Assembly: GCA_016706845.1 (NCBI GenBank)
Contig: JADJIV010000009.1
Coordinates: 1 to 64,000, forward strand
Reading direction: 5' to 3'
Length of the DNA: 64,000 nt
Source of the DNA: PNOJ01 sp016706845
GTDB taxonomy: Bacteria; Krumholzibacteriota; Krumholzibacteriia; LZORAL124-64-63
This document shows, piece by piece, positions 39,963 through 48,725 of this stretch. The notes beneath the pieces are model-generated. The model made no database searches, had not been told where the DNA came from, and saw only the letters and a program-made list of their open reading frames with translations. The position numbers and the translations under genes are program-made. The number at the start of each line of letters is the position of its first letter. The stretch's first letter is position 1.

Positions 39963-40562
39963 TCATCGCTCCAGTTCCAGCCGGCGCACCAGGCAACTGC
40001 GCAGGGCCACCCGGCCGCGCCGGATGTCCGTGCGGACGGTGTTGAGGGGCCGGCCGACCGCCGCGGCGATCTCCTCGTACGGCATCTCCTCGAACAGCAG
40101 CATGGCCAGGATCCGGCGCTGATCGGGGTTCGTCAGGCCCTCCAGGCAGGCGTTCACGGCGTGCAGGATTTCCAGGCGTTCGAGGTCGAGCCGGGGATCG
40201 TCGCCCGACGGCGGGTCCGGGGCGTCTTCGGCGTCCGTCTGCGCCGTGATCTCGCGGGATTCCAGCCGCCGGCGCGCGCGCAGGCTGTCGAGCACCAGGA
40301 AGGGGGCGCGGATGCGGAACCAGGCCCAGAACGAGCCCGGCCGCCGGTAGACGAATCGCCCTTCGGCGACCTCCGCCGCCAGGCGCAGCAGGCAGTCGTG
40401 CGTCCAGTCGCGGCGCAGGTCGGCGTCGCGGGTCAGGCGGCAGGCGTAGGCGTAGACCGCGTCGTGGGCGGCGACGAAGAACTCGCGCCGCGCCCAGGGG
40501 GCCGCGGACCGCAGTCCGGCCGCCAGGGCCCGCTCGTCGTGTCTCTCGCCTTCACCGGTCAC
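39963..40562 (-). CDS. ECF-type sigma factor (third in the window)
   Basis: This 199-residue protein starts at GTG 40562, five bases after AGGAGG. Region 2 reads AVYAYACRLTRDADLRRDWT and HDCLLRLAAEV. Region 4 reads MPYEEIAAAVGRPLNTVRTD and IRRGRVALRSCL. It heads a minus-strand set sigma, anti-sigma, TPR-CHAT protein. No frameshift is seen, so this operon head is reliable. Its likely targets include the CHAT gene. Confidence 0.9.
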   Translation of the reverse strand: MTGEGERHDERALAAGLRSAAPWARREFFVAAHDAVYAYACRLTRDADLRRDWTHDCLLRLAAEVAEGRFVYRRPGSFWAWFRIRAPFLVLDSLRARRRLESREITAQTDAEDAPDPPSGDDPRLDLERLEILHAVNACLEGLTNPDQRRILAMLLFEEMPYEEIAAAVGRPLNTVRTDIRRGRVALRSCLVRRLELER

Positions 40563-40609
40563 GTCCGCCTCCTGGCACCTCCACCTTCCGGGCGCCGTGG
40601 AGGATACCG

Positions 40610-41047
40610 TCACGCGGCATCGGGATCAATGATTCGTGGCGGACCCGCCGCCGGGACCCGTCGCCCGACCGGGCGCCCCAGGCCGAGCTCCCTCGTCTTC
40701 CACAGCTTGTAGACGGCCGGGTACACGAGCAGCTCCAGCAGGAAGGACGTCGCCAGTCCGCCGATCATCGGCGCCGCGGCGACCTTCATCAACTTCTGGC
40801 GCGCGCGCTTGACCTCACCGTGCAGGATGGCTTCGTCCAGCTCCACCACCGAGCGCAGGCGGTCCCGCTTCTTCGCGTCTTCATTGGATAGATTGAGGAA
40901 CAGCAGCATGAACACGCCGGTCTCCGCGTCGAGGCCGAGCAGGGCGATCATTCCCACCCAGGCGGCGATCGATACGTTGCAGTGAAGCAGGTGGAACAGC
41001 CAGATGGCGCCGATCGCCGAGAACGGCGCCGCCAGCATCACGATTCT
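40610..41047 (-). pseudogene. C-terminal remnant of a CusA/CzcA-type RND efflux pump
   Basis: About 145 codons match the C-terminal end of the full pump gene at 43945: IVMLAAPFSAIGAIWLFHLL, then SIAAWVGMIALLGLDAETGV, and LEEL-like ends LELLVYPAVYKLWKTREL. The remnant has lost the first 900 or so residues. It also has an internal deletion of about 22 residues, where the intact gene has AAFIGLLPIMWSTGPGADLM. It cannot form a pump. It differs from the neighbour at many positions, so it is an old duplicate or the trace of another copper island, not assembly duplication. Confidence 0.8.
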
Positions 41048-41180
41048 GGCGCACGAGACTCCGAGACAATTCGGAGGCGTGTCCGACCCCAACTGGACCT
41101 CTCCCTCGACCTTACTTTTCGGCCACACCTACCACCCCAAAACCCTGTCTCGAAAGTAGCGAAACTACTGCCACATACAA

Positions 41181-41209
41181 AGACCCCAACCGCATCGCGA
41201 TCGGGGTCT
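41181..41209 (-). terminator. Hairpin terminator after a truncated gene
   Basis: Seven-base arms AGACCCC and GGGGTCT lie just beyond the stop at 41213 and are followed on the minus strand by TTTGT. This supports the open frame before it being a real gene end. Confidence 0.55.
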
Positions 41210-41212
41210 CCG

Positions 41213-41400
41213 TCAACATCTCTGTAACTCATTGTAAAAATGAAGCTTGATGGCTTCCCGAGAACTAACCACATCGAACTCGCCAAAATCTGGATCGAAA
41301 TAGTGCATGCCGTACCGCTTGGCCAAGACAATGTGTATCTTGCATTTTGATAACAGGTTGTGGCTGACGTTCGGCTGTGGCCAGTTCGGGGGCGGACTTG
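41213..41400 (-). pseudogene. 3' remnant of an unrelated gene with atypical codon use
   Basis: The minus strand reads an open frame of about 60 codons ending at TGA 41213-41215. It contains KIHIVLAKRYGMHYFDPDFG and SSREAIKLHFYNELQRC. Codons such as TTA, AGA, ATA and AGT are rare elsewhere in the window, so the piece looks acquired. No start fits; upstream bases join without break to other sequence near 41400. A terminator follows. I do not recognise the family. It sits between the CusA remnant and the lipoprotein gene that ends the copper island. Confidence 0.5.
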
Positions 41401-41501
41401 CAACTTCGGGTCGGCGTCCACGACGTCGAACACGGCGACGGCGGCGAGACCAGCCCGCCGCCGTTGCGCATTTTCACCTGAGAGGAGCCTGCTTCCCTGG
41501 A

Positions 41502-42086
41502 CTAGTGATGTCCCAGATGCCCGCCACCTGATGTGTCCATGGTCGTGAAGTGGAACATCATGTCCGCACCCGTGTCGCCGGAGCCGTGCCCGCCCATCCC
41601 GCCCATCCCGCCGATCGAGTCCATGCGGGACTGCATCATCTCGGACATCTCGCGGTTCACGTGGACCATGTAGCGCGTCTGGGGTCGCAACCAGGCCGCG
41701 GGCCGTACGGTGCATTCCGTACCGTCAGCGTTCCACTCGTAAGTGATGTCGGTGGCGTGGGCTTCGTCAAGGTGCCTCATCGTCAGTGAATCCGCCATGA
41801 CGGTCATCATGTCGCCGTGCGGCGCCATCGCCGAATCGGGACAGGCTGCGTTCATCAGGTCGAATTCACTGATCAGGTGCATGTCACGTTCCACCACGGC
41901 GCGGTCAACGGCCACGGCGAAGGCGAGCGTGACGGGCGCGTCCAATTGGACGTTGGTCGTGCCGTCCGCCGGCGTGAGCGTCAATGGCGCGCGCGCCTGT
42001 GAACCGGGCGGAGCCGTTGAATCCGCGGAGCAGCCAACGAGTGAAATAAGAATCAGAAGAGCGGCAACGAAAAACTTGGACAACAT
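41502..42086 (-). CDS. Lipoprotein with Ig-like domain and Met/His-rich tail
   Basis: ATG at 42086 follows GGAGGTCGAC. Signal peptide and lipobox: FVAALLILISLVGCS. One Ig-like (Big_5 type) domain begins LTLTPADGTTNVQLDAPVTL. The rest is rich in Met and His (HGDMMTVMADSLTMRHLDEA, MGGMGGHGSGD) and ends GGGHLGHH, suitable for soft-metal binding. It is the last gene of the copper/silver island, downstream of a metal-binding secreted protein and in the same direction. Outer-surface metal buffering is an inference. Confidence 0.78.
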   Translation of the reverse strand: MLSKFFVAALLILISLVGCSADSTAPPGSQARAPLTLTPADGTTNVQLDAPVTLAFAVAVDRAVVERDMHLISEFDLMNAACPDSAMAPHGDMMTVMADSLTMRHLDEAHATDITYEWNADGTECTVRPAAWLRPQTRYMVHVNREMSEMMQSRMDSIGGMGGMGGHGSGDTGADMMFHFTTMDTSGGGHLGHH

Positions 42087-42166
42087 GTCGACCTCCATGG
42101 TCATGGGTGGCATTACGTGACGGATGCAGACGAGGCACCGCGGGCGCGCGGCGCGCGGCGCCCGGT

Positions 42167-42661
42167 CTACTTGCGATCATCAGTCGCATTGCGCACCAGG
42201 CGCATGCCGCAGACGGGGCAGGCACCGGAAACTGCAGCCTGGACTTCCGGATGCATCGAGCATGTGTACGACACCTGCGGCTGCTCACGAACCGCCGCGT
42301 CGGCAACGCCCTTGCTGTTCGGGGACTCCGCCTGCATGCGGGTCGCCAGGGCGCTCCACTTCGGATCGGCCATCAGGCGCGCGACGAATCCGTGCATGAA
42401 GTCAGTGTCGTTCAGCAGCAAGTCGGCGAGAAAGGCGCGTCCGCGCTCGTCGGCCAGCAACTGGTCGATGCTTTGCTGCAATTCCACGGTGGACACCGGT
42501 GTCGCGACAGTTGCCTTCCCGCGGGTATTGCCGTGGTCGTGCGTGCCGCCTTGTCCCATTGAGCATTGCGCGACCGCCGGTCGCGACGCGAGCAGGAGTA
42601 GTGCCGCCAGGATTGACAGGACTCTGAATGTGCGTCCGGGCAGCAGTCGGTCGATGGTCAT
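42167..42661 (-). CDS. Secreted protein with C-terminal heavy-metal-binding domain
   Basis: The 164-residue protein has signal peptide VLSILAALLLLASRPAVA. A helical middle (LQQSIDQLLADERGRAFLAD) follows. The end is YTCSMHPEV with GACPVCGMRLV, the paired Cys motif of the heavy-metal-binding domain also found in CusB-like and P-type ATPase N-termini. The ATG at 42661 is preceded by GAGG. A strong sigma-54-type promoter lies 66-82 bases upstream, so this gene is likely induced directly by the NtrC-type regulator at 51090. Confidence 0.82.
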   Translation of the reverse strand: MTIDRLLPGRTFRVLSILAALLLLASRPAVAQCSMGQGGTHDHGNTRGKATVATPVSTVELQQSIDQLLADERGRAFLADLLLNDTDFMHGFVARLMADPKWSALATRMQAESPNSKGVADAAVREQPQVSYTCSMHPEVQAAVSGACPVCGMRLVRNATDDRK

Positions 42662-42726
42662 GTTCGTACCTCATCCCGCAAGTTCATGGGCCCGGCCTAC
42701 CACAACGAGCGTTGACGACTCCCATC

Positions 42727-42743
42727 GCAACTATCGGACCAAT
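42727..42743 (-). promoter_or_regulatory. Sigma-54 (RpoN) promoter
   Basis: The minus strand reads TTGGTCCGATAGTTGCG, with GG and GC ten bases apart and TTGC at -12, a good match to TGGCACG-N4-TTGC. It is placed about 66 bases before the ATG at 42661. A dyad-bearing upstream site at 42829-42845 and a sigma-54 activator in the same island support it. Confidence 0.65.
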
Positions 42744-42826
42744 ACTACAAGAGGTTGCGGGGCAACGGGTTGCTTGTTGTGGCGAGCCGATCTGCGCGGC
42801 GAGTTGGTGACAATCCCGCAGGCGAC

Positions 42827-42846
42827 CGGAGAATAGTCTCCAAAAC
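42827..42846 (-). promoter_or_regulatory. Upstream activator site candidate 1
   Basis: GGAGAATAGTCTCC is a dyad (GGAGA, 4-base centre, TCTCC). Sixteen bases, GAATAGTCTCCAAAAC, recur exactly at 50973-50988 upstream of another gene of the island. Location about 100 bases before a sigma-54 promoter is typical of NtrC-type activator sites. Confidence 0.55.
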
Positions 42847-42934
42847 TGCGCCGGCCCGCGACAGGACGCCCAGTGTCGCGGGCCGGGCCAACTGCAGGGA
42901 CTGGTCGCGCGGGGCTGCCCACCGGCACCGCGAA

Positions 42935-43261
42935 CTACTTCTTGTTCATCTCAGCCCCCAACATGATCGAGACTGCTTTCGGCTTGTCGGTGGCGCCGTC
43001 CGTTTCCACCATGACCCGGGCTCCAACCTTGATGTCGGCCAACTTGGCCGCGATCTTCTCCCGGAAGACCTTGGTGTCCGCAGTGATGGCTACGGAGGCC
43101 GTCTTGCCTTCCGTGGTCGTCAGGGTCATGTGGGCCGCATCGATCACGGCCACGGTCCCCATCAGGTGGTGCTTATGATCCTCGTGGGCCAGAACAGCCA
43201 CGGGCACCGCCAGAATCAGCAAGAAACCCAACAGTGCCCCGGTCTTCGTCTTCGTCTTCAT
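42935..43261 (-). CDS. Small periplasmic protein, DUF5666-like
   Basis: The 108-residue protein starts at ATG 43261 after AAAGGAA. Signal peptide ALLGFLLILAVPVAVLA, then HEDHKHHLMGTV, a His-rich stretch that could bind copper or silver. The rest is a small beta barrel-like domain (IDAAHMTLTTTEGKTASVAI, DIKVGARVMVETDG) of the kind called DUF5666. It lies 14 bases after the cytochrome gene in the metal island. A periplasmic metal-binding role is likely but unproven. Confidence 0.75.
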   Translation of the reverse strand: MKTKTKTGALLGFLLILAVPVAVLAHEDHKHHLMGTVAVIDAAHMTLTTTEGKTASVAITADTKVFREKIAAKLADIKVGARVMVETDGATDKPKAVSIMLGAEMNKK

Positions 43262-43275
43262 GGTCTATTCCTTTC

Positions 43276-43902
43276 TCAACGCGGCGGCAGGTCGCCCGAC
43301 GCGTTTTGGTTGCTTCCGCCTTCCAGCCAGAGTCGCTCCTGCTCTTCTTCTTCAAATTGGGCACGCGACATGGGATTCATACCCTTCATCTGCTGGATCT
43401 GTTCCGGCGAAAGTTGGCCAAGTCGCCGGATCAACAGCACGAGCCCCCAGGTCGCTTCGTCGTCCTGGGGCGTCCTGGAGCCCCAGGCCGGCATTCCCGT
43501 CAGTCTGATGCCGTTATTGATGATGTAGAAGAGCTCGCCGTCGGTGAGATGCTGGGTCTGCGCCAGCGTCATGTCCGGCGCCTTCGGGTATAGATTCCGT
43601 CCGATGGGTGTCTGTCCCCGGCCGTCGTTGCCGTGGCACAGTGCGCAGTGGTCCGCGAAGTGCGCCCGTGCTTCAGCGAGAGTGGCCTCGTCGGCCGGAA
43701 CAGGATTGACAAGATTTCTGGCCGCGGAGGGCATCGCCAGTCTGCGCATCATGCCGGCGGCCCGGCACTCCGCCATGGTCGGCTCCTCCCGAGCACTCAC
43801 CCCCCGCGAGACAAGGTGCAGGGCGGCGACCACCAAGAGCACACCGCCGGCCGCGACCACCGTCACCGTGACTACCAGCACCCATTTCCGGTATCGACTC
43901 AT
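43276..43902 (-). CDS. Membrane-anchored c-type cytochrome
   Basis: This 208-residue protein has an N-terminal anchor (WVLVVTVTVVAAGGVLLVVA). The single haem site is HCALCHGNDGRG, and TGMPAWGSRTPQDDEATWGL provides the axial Met, as in class I cytochrome c domains of quinol or alcohol oxidoreductases. The tail is Glu/Gln-rich. It sits between the CusA-like pump gene (42 bases upstream) and the DUF5666-like gene. A cytochrome within a copper/silver efflux operon may oxidise or relay electrons at the outer face; this is inference. Confidence 0.85.
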   Translation of the reverse strand: MSRYRKWVLVVTVTVVAAGGVLLVVAALHLVSRGVSAREEPTMAECRAAGMMRRLAMPSAARNLVNPVPADEATLAEARAHFADHCALCHGNDGRGQTPIGRNLYPKAPDMTLAQTQHLTDGELFYIINNGIRLTGMPAWGSRTPQDDEATWGLVLLIRRLGQLSPEQIQQMKGMNPMSRAQFEEEEQERLWLEGGSNQNASGDLPPR

Positions 43903-43944
43903 CCGCGGGCCTCATCTTCGCTCAAGGGACTCCCGCCGCAATCT

Positions 43945-46900
43945 TCAGGCCACGGGCTCCAACATAGCACCGTCACCGGCTCCCGGCTCGGTCGCCGGAC
44001 CGTCGACGACCTCGCGACGGCGCCACAGATAGTAGATCGCCGGGTAGACGAGCAGCTCCAGCGCGAACGAGGTCACGAGCCCGCCGACCATCGGCGCCGC
44101 GACGCGCTTCATCAGGTCGGCACCCGGGCCGGTGGACCACATGATCGGCAACAGCCCGATGAAGGCGGCGGCGACGGTCATCGCCTTCGGGCGGACGCGC
44201 TTGACCGCCCCGTGGATGATGGCCTCGACCAGGTCGCCGGAAGTCTTCAGCTGGCCCCGCTTCCGGGCCTCGTCGTGCGACAGGTCCAGGAACAGCAGCA
44301 TGAAGACGCCGGTCTCGGCATCGAGTCCCATCAGCGCGATCATGCCGACCCAGACCGCGATCGAGACGTTGTAGTGGAGCGCGTGCAACAGCCAGACGGC
44401 GCCCACCATCGAGAACGGCACCGCCAGCATGACCACGGACGCCTTGAAGGCCGATTTTGTGTTCATGTACAGCAGCGCAAAGATCAGGAGGATGGTGAGC
44501 GGGATGACCAACTTCAGCCGTTCCTTCACGCGGATCATGTTCTCGTACTGGCCGCTCCAGGACAAGGCATACCCCGTCGGCAGCACTGCCCCGGCGGCGA
44601 CGGCCTTCTTGGCCTGCGTGACGTAGCTGCCGATGTCGACGGCCGCCGGCGAGAAGTCCACGTAGACGTATCCGGACAGCAGCCCGTTCTCGTCGCGGAT
44701 CATCGACGGGCCCTCGACCAGCTTCACCTCGGCGATCTCGCTCATCGGGATCTGGCCTTGCCCGTTCGGCAGCGGCAGCAGCACGCGTTTCAATGACTCG
44801 ACGTCTTCGCGATAGGCACGGGCGTAGCGCACGTTGACGCCGTAGCGCTCGCGGCCCTCGACCGTCGTCGTCTGGTTGTCGCCGCCGACGGCGGTCATCA
44901 CCATCATGTTCGCGGCGTCCACCGACAGGCCGTAGCGCGCCAGCTGGTCGCGGTTCAACACGAAGTCGAGGAAATAACCGCCCGCCACCCGCTCGGCGTA
45001 GACGCTGCGGGTCCCGGGCACGTTGCGCACCGCAGCCTCGACGTCGAGGGCGATCTTCTGGATCACACCGAGGTCCGCGCCGCTGATCTTGATGCCCACC
45101 GGCGTGCGGATGCCGGTCGAGAGCATGTCGAGCCGGCCCTTGATGGGCATGGTCCAGGCGTTGCTGATGCCAGGCAGCTGCAGCACCTTGTCCATCTCAG
45201 CGATCAGTTCCTCCTCGGAGATGCGGTCGCGCCAGGCCGGGCGCAGGAGTTCCTGCAGCCAGTTCGGGGCCCAGCTCGAGTACCAGCGCGGCTTCGCGCG
45301 CCATTGCGACTCTGGCTTGAGCATGATGGTCGTCTCCATCATCGAGAACGGCGCCGGGTCGGTCGGCGTGTTCGCGCGGCCCGCCTTGCCAAAGACGCGC
45401 TCCACCTCTGGGAAGGTCATCAGCAGCTTGTCCTGGACCTGCAGCGCCTTCTGCGCCTCGGCGACCGACATGCCCGGCTGCACCGCCGACGGCATGTACA
45501 GCAGTGACCCCTCGCGCAAGGGCGGCATGAACTCCGAGCCCAGTCTGAGGTACACCGGGACCGTGGTGCCGACGATCACCAGGCTCGCGATCACCGTGGC
45601 CTTCGCGTGCCGGACAACGAAGCGGCACGGGCGTTCGTAGATGCGGTGCAGCAGGCGGCTGATGGGGTGCCTGTCTTCGGAGTAGTAGGTGCCCACGAGC
45701 ACCTTGGTCGCGAGCCAGGACAGCGGCTTCGGCTTGAAGCGGAACGGCTCGCTGCGCGCAAAAGCCATCCTCATGGCGGGATCCAGCGTCACCGCGAGGA
45801 TGGCCGCGATGGCCATCGCCAGGTTCTTGGAGTAGGCCAGCGGCTTGAACAGGCGCCCTTCCTGGTCGACCAGCGTGAAGACCGGCATGAAGGCGACCGC
45901 GATGACCAGCAGCGAGAAGAACACCGACGGGCCCACCTCGAGCAATGCCTCGAGTCGGATCTTGTGGAAGTCCTCCTTCTTCCCTCCGGCCTGCCACAGG
46001 TAGATCTTGTTGTAGGCGTTCTCCACCTCGACGATTGCGCCGTCGACGAGTACGCCGATCGAGATCGCGATGCCGGCCAGCGACATCAGGTTGGCGTTAA
46101 GCCCCATCATGTACATCGGGATGAAGGCCAGCGCCACGCTCGTGGGGATGGTCAGGATCGGGATCGTGGCCGACGGGATGTGCCACAGGAACAGCAGGAT
46201 GATGAGGGAGACGATGATGATCTCCTCGATCACCTTGCTCTTGACGGTGTGGATGGCGCGCTTGATGAGGTCGGAGCGGTCGTAGGTGGTCACGATCTCG
46301 ACGCCCGCCGGCAGCGACGGCTTGAGGGACTCAAGCTTGGCCTTGACCCGGTTGATGACGTTGAGCGCGTTCTCGCCCTGGCGCATGACGACGATGCCGC
46401 CGACGACGTCGCCCTCGCCGTTGTAATCGGCGATGCCGCGCCGCATCTCAGGGCCCAGTTCGACCGTGCCGATGTCCTTGACGGTGACCGGAGTGCCGTC
46501 CACGGTCTTGAGGACCAGCTTCTCGAGGTCGGCTGCGGACTTCACGTAGCCCCGGCCACGCACCATGTATTCGCGGCCGGCCAGTTCGACGAGTCGACCG
46601 CCCACGTCGTTGTTCCCGCTACGCACGGCCTCGATGACCGTCTCGAGCGGCAGGTTGTAGGCGGCCAACCGGTTCGGGTCGACGGTGATCTGGTACTGGC
46701 GCACCTGGCCGCCGACGGTCGCCACTTCGGCGACGCCCGGAACGCCCTGCACCGCGTACCGGAGAAACCAGTCCTGGTAGCTGCGAAGCTCATCGCTCGT
46801 GTGCTTGCCGGAACGGTCGACCAGCGCGTACTGGAAGACCCAGCCGACGCTCGTGGCGTCGGGCCCGAGTTCGGTCTTCACGCCCGCCGGCAGCTGCGGC

Positions 46901-47250
46901 GTGATCTTGGACAGGTACTCCAGCACGCGTGTCCGCGCCCAGTAGAGGTCCGTGCCGTCCTCGAAGATGACGTAGATGAAGCTGAATCCGAAGTCCGAGA
47001 AGCCGCGGATGTCCTTCACCCCGGGGGCGCCGAGCAGCGAGGTGATGATCGGGTAGGTGACCTGGTCCTCGATGATGTCCGGGCTGCGGTCCCACCGCGA
47101 GTAGACGATCACCTGCGTGTCCGAGAGGTCGGGGATGGCGTCCAGCGGAATGTGTTTCATCGTCCAGTACGCGATCGTCAGCGCGACGATCGTGGCCGCG
47201 ATGACGAGGTACCGGTTGTTGGCGGAGAAACGGATGATCCCCTTGATCAT
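43945..47250 (-). CDS. cusA: Cu(I)/Ag(I) RND efflux pump subunit CusA
   Basis: This 1,101-residue inner membrane proton-driven pump of the heavy-metal (HME) RND class is full length. IPLDAIPDLSDTQVIVYSRW is the family N-terminus. TM4 carries the acidic proton relay region near VGMIALMGLDAETGVFMLLF. Methionines at the metal path are seen in SEFMPPLREGSLLYMPS and MPIKGRLDMLSTGIRTP, the latter a signature of Cu/Ag pumps, in contrast to Zn/Co pumps. The start overlaps the CusB-like gene as ATGA. Together with the genes at 47247 and 48726 it makes a complete tripartite exporter. Confidence 0.95.
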   Translation of the reverse strand: MIKGIIRFSANNRYLVIAATIVALTIAYWTMKHIPLDAIPDLSDTQVIVYSRWDRSPDIIEDQVTYPIITSLLGAPGVKDIRGFSDFGFSFIYVIFEDGTDLYWARTRVLEYLSKITPQLPAGVKTELGPDATSVGWVFQYALVDRSGKHTSDELRSYQDWFLRYAVQGVPGVAEVATVGGQVRQYQITVDPNRLAAYNLPLETVIEAVRSGNNDVGGRLVELAGREYMVRGRGYVKSAADLEKLVLKTVDGTPVTVKDIGTVELGPEMRRGIADYNGEGDVVGGIVVMRQGENALNVINRVKAKLESLKPSLPAGVEIVTTYDRSDLIKRAIHTVKSKVIEEIIIVSLIILLFLWHIPSATIPILTIPTSVALAFIPMYMMGLNANLMSLAGIAISIGVLVDGAIVEVENAYNKIYLWQAGGKKEDFHKIRLEALLEVGPSVFFSLLVIAVAFMPVFTLVDQEGRLFKPLAYSKNLAMAIAAILAVTLDPAMRMAFARSEPFRFKPKPLSWLATKVLVGTYYSEDRHPISRLLHRIYERPCRFVVRHAKATVIASLVIVGTTVPVYLRLGSEFMPPLREGSLLYMPSAVQPGMSVAEAQKALQVQDKLLMTFPEVERVFGKAGRANTPTDPAPFSMMETTIMLKPESQWRAKPRWYSSWAPNWLQELLRPAWRDRISEEELIAEMDKVLQLPGISNAWTMPIKGRLDMLSTGIRTPVGIKISGADLGVIQKIALDVEAAVRNVPGTRSVYAERVAGGYFLDFVLNRDQLARYGLSVDAANMMVMTAVGGDNQTTTVEGRERYGVNVRYARAYREDVESLKRVLLPLPNGQGQIPMSEIAEVKLVEGPSMIRDENGLLSGYVYVDFSPAAVDIGSYVTQAKKAVAAGAVLPTGYALSWSGQYENMIRVKERLKLVIPLTILLIFALLYMNTKSAFKASVVMLAVPFSMVGAVWLLHALHYNVSIAVWVGMIALMGLDAETGVFMLLFLDLSHDEARKRGQLKTSGDLVEAIIHGAVKRVRPKAMTVAAAFIGLLPIMWSTGPGADLMKRVAAPMVGGLVTSFALELLVYPAIYYLWRRREVVDGPATEPGAGDGAMLEPVA

Positions 47251-48709
47251 GGCGACTTGCCCCCGATGGCGGCCAGCGACGACCTGAGCTGCGACTCGGA
47301 GTCCACCAGGAAGTTGGCGCGCACGACGACGTCCTGTCCTTCGTCCAGTCCGCCGGTCACTTCGACCTGGTCGCCGCTTCGGGCACCGAGTTGGACGACC
47401 CGTGGCGCAAACTTCCCGTCGCCGAGAGCCACGAAGACCACGTCGGTTTCGCCGGAGCGGATCACGGCGTCGGCCGGGATCTGCAGCCCTTCACGGCTCG
47501 TTCCGGTGAGAACGACGTCGCCGAACATTTCCGGTTTGAGGATCCCGTCCGGGTTGCGAAGGTGGAGGTGGACCTTGGTGGTCCTCGTCCGTGCGTCCAG
47601 GAGCGGGTCGATGAAGGCGATCTCGCCGGTAAACGGCCGGTCGGGATATGCCCGCACCGTGAAGGTCGCCGGCATCCCGACCTGCAGGCGGGGCAGGTCG
47701 CTCTCGTAGGCGTCGGCCATCACCCAGACGACGCCCAGGTCGGTGATCTCGAACGGCGTGTCCCCCGGATTCACGCGGGCGCCCTCGACCACGTTCTTGG
47801 CCGTCACCACGCCGGCGATGGGCGACACGAAGGTCAGGGACTTCGCGGGTTGTCCGGTCTGTTCGAGCCGCTCGACCTCGGCGGTCGGGACATCCCAGTA
47901 CTCCAGCTTCCGGCGGGCGGCGGCCAGCAGCGCCTCGCCGTTGTCGGCGGCGGCGCCGCGCGCGGCCAGCGCGTCCTTCGTCCGGCGCGCGAGCAGGTAC
48001 TCGTTCTCTGCCGCCACGAGCGACGGGCTGTACAGCGAGAACAGCGGCTGGCCCTGATGGACCGGCATGCCGACGAAGTCCACGAACAGGCGCTCGATGT
48101 ATCCCTCGACCTTGACATTGGTCTTGCGCACGCGGGTCTGATCGACCTGCACGCGGCCGATCGTCTGCCAGCTGCCGGCCACATCGCCTCGCGTGACGGG
48201 CGCCGTGCGCAGGCCGATGAGCTGCTGGCGCGCGGGATCGATCGTCACCGTGGCCAGACCCGGGACCGATTCCGTGCCGCCGCCGGCGACCTCGTCCGCG
48301 TAGACGGGGACATAGTCCATGCCCATCTCGTCCTGCCGCGGTGCTGGCGATGTTACCGTTGGATCCATGGGCGAGCGGTAAAAGAGGATCCGGTGTTCGG
48401 CGCCTGTCGTGGCGGCTTCCGGCACAGACGCGTCCTGCTTGACCTCGACCAGCTTCATGCCGCAGATGGGGCAGTCTCCGGGGTGGTCGGACGTGATCGT
48501 CGGGTGCATGGGGCACTGGTAGAGCGGCTTGTTCGCCTCCGGTGCCGCACCGGTCGCGGCCGAGCCGCCGCCGCGGTCCAGCAGGAAAAACCGCCCGCGC
48601 CGAGGGCGACGCCGACGATCAGCACCAGAACCGCAAGCCACACCATCCGGATGGGAGAGCGCCCCGGTTCCGGATTCCGGCCCGGCGCGGTGGTCGAGTT
48701 CGTGTCCAC
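47247..48709 (-). CDS. cusB: CusB-type membrane fusion protein (frameshift near 48590)
   Basis: This periplasmic adaptor links CusA to the outer membrane channel. The ATG at 48709 gives an N-terminal anchor RMVWLAVLVLIVGVALGAGG; a slip near 48590 then moves to the main frame. Two metal-binding motifs come first: YQCPMHPTITSDHPGDCPIC with GMKLV, and YRSPMDPTVTSP with MGMDYVPVY. Then the adaptor core follows: VKVEGYIERLFVDFVGMPVH, the coiled coil, the lipoyl half IAGVVTAKNVVEGARV and the beta barrel. The second motif lacks the usual cysteines, as is normal. About 487 residues. It overlaps cusA by four bases. Confidence 0.9.
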
Positions 48710-48725
48710 GGTGATCCTCCTGCGC

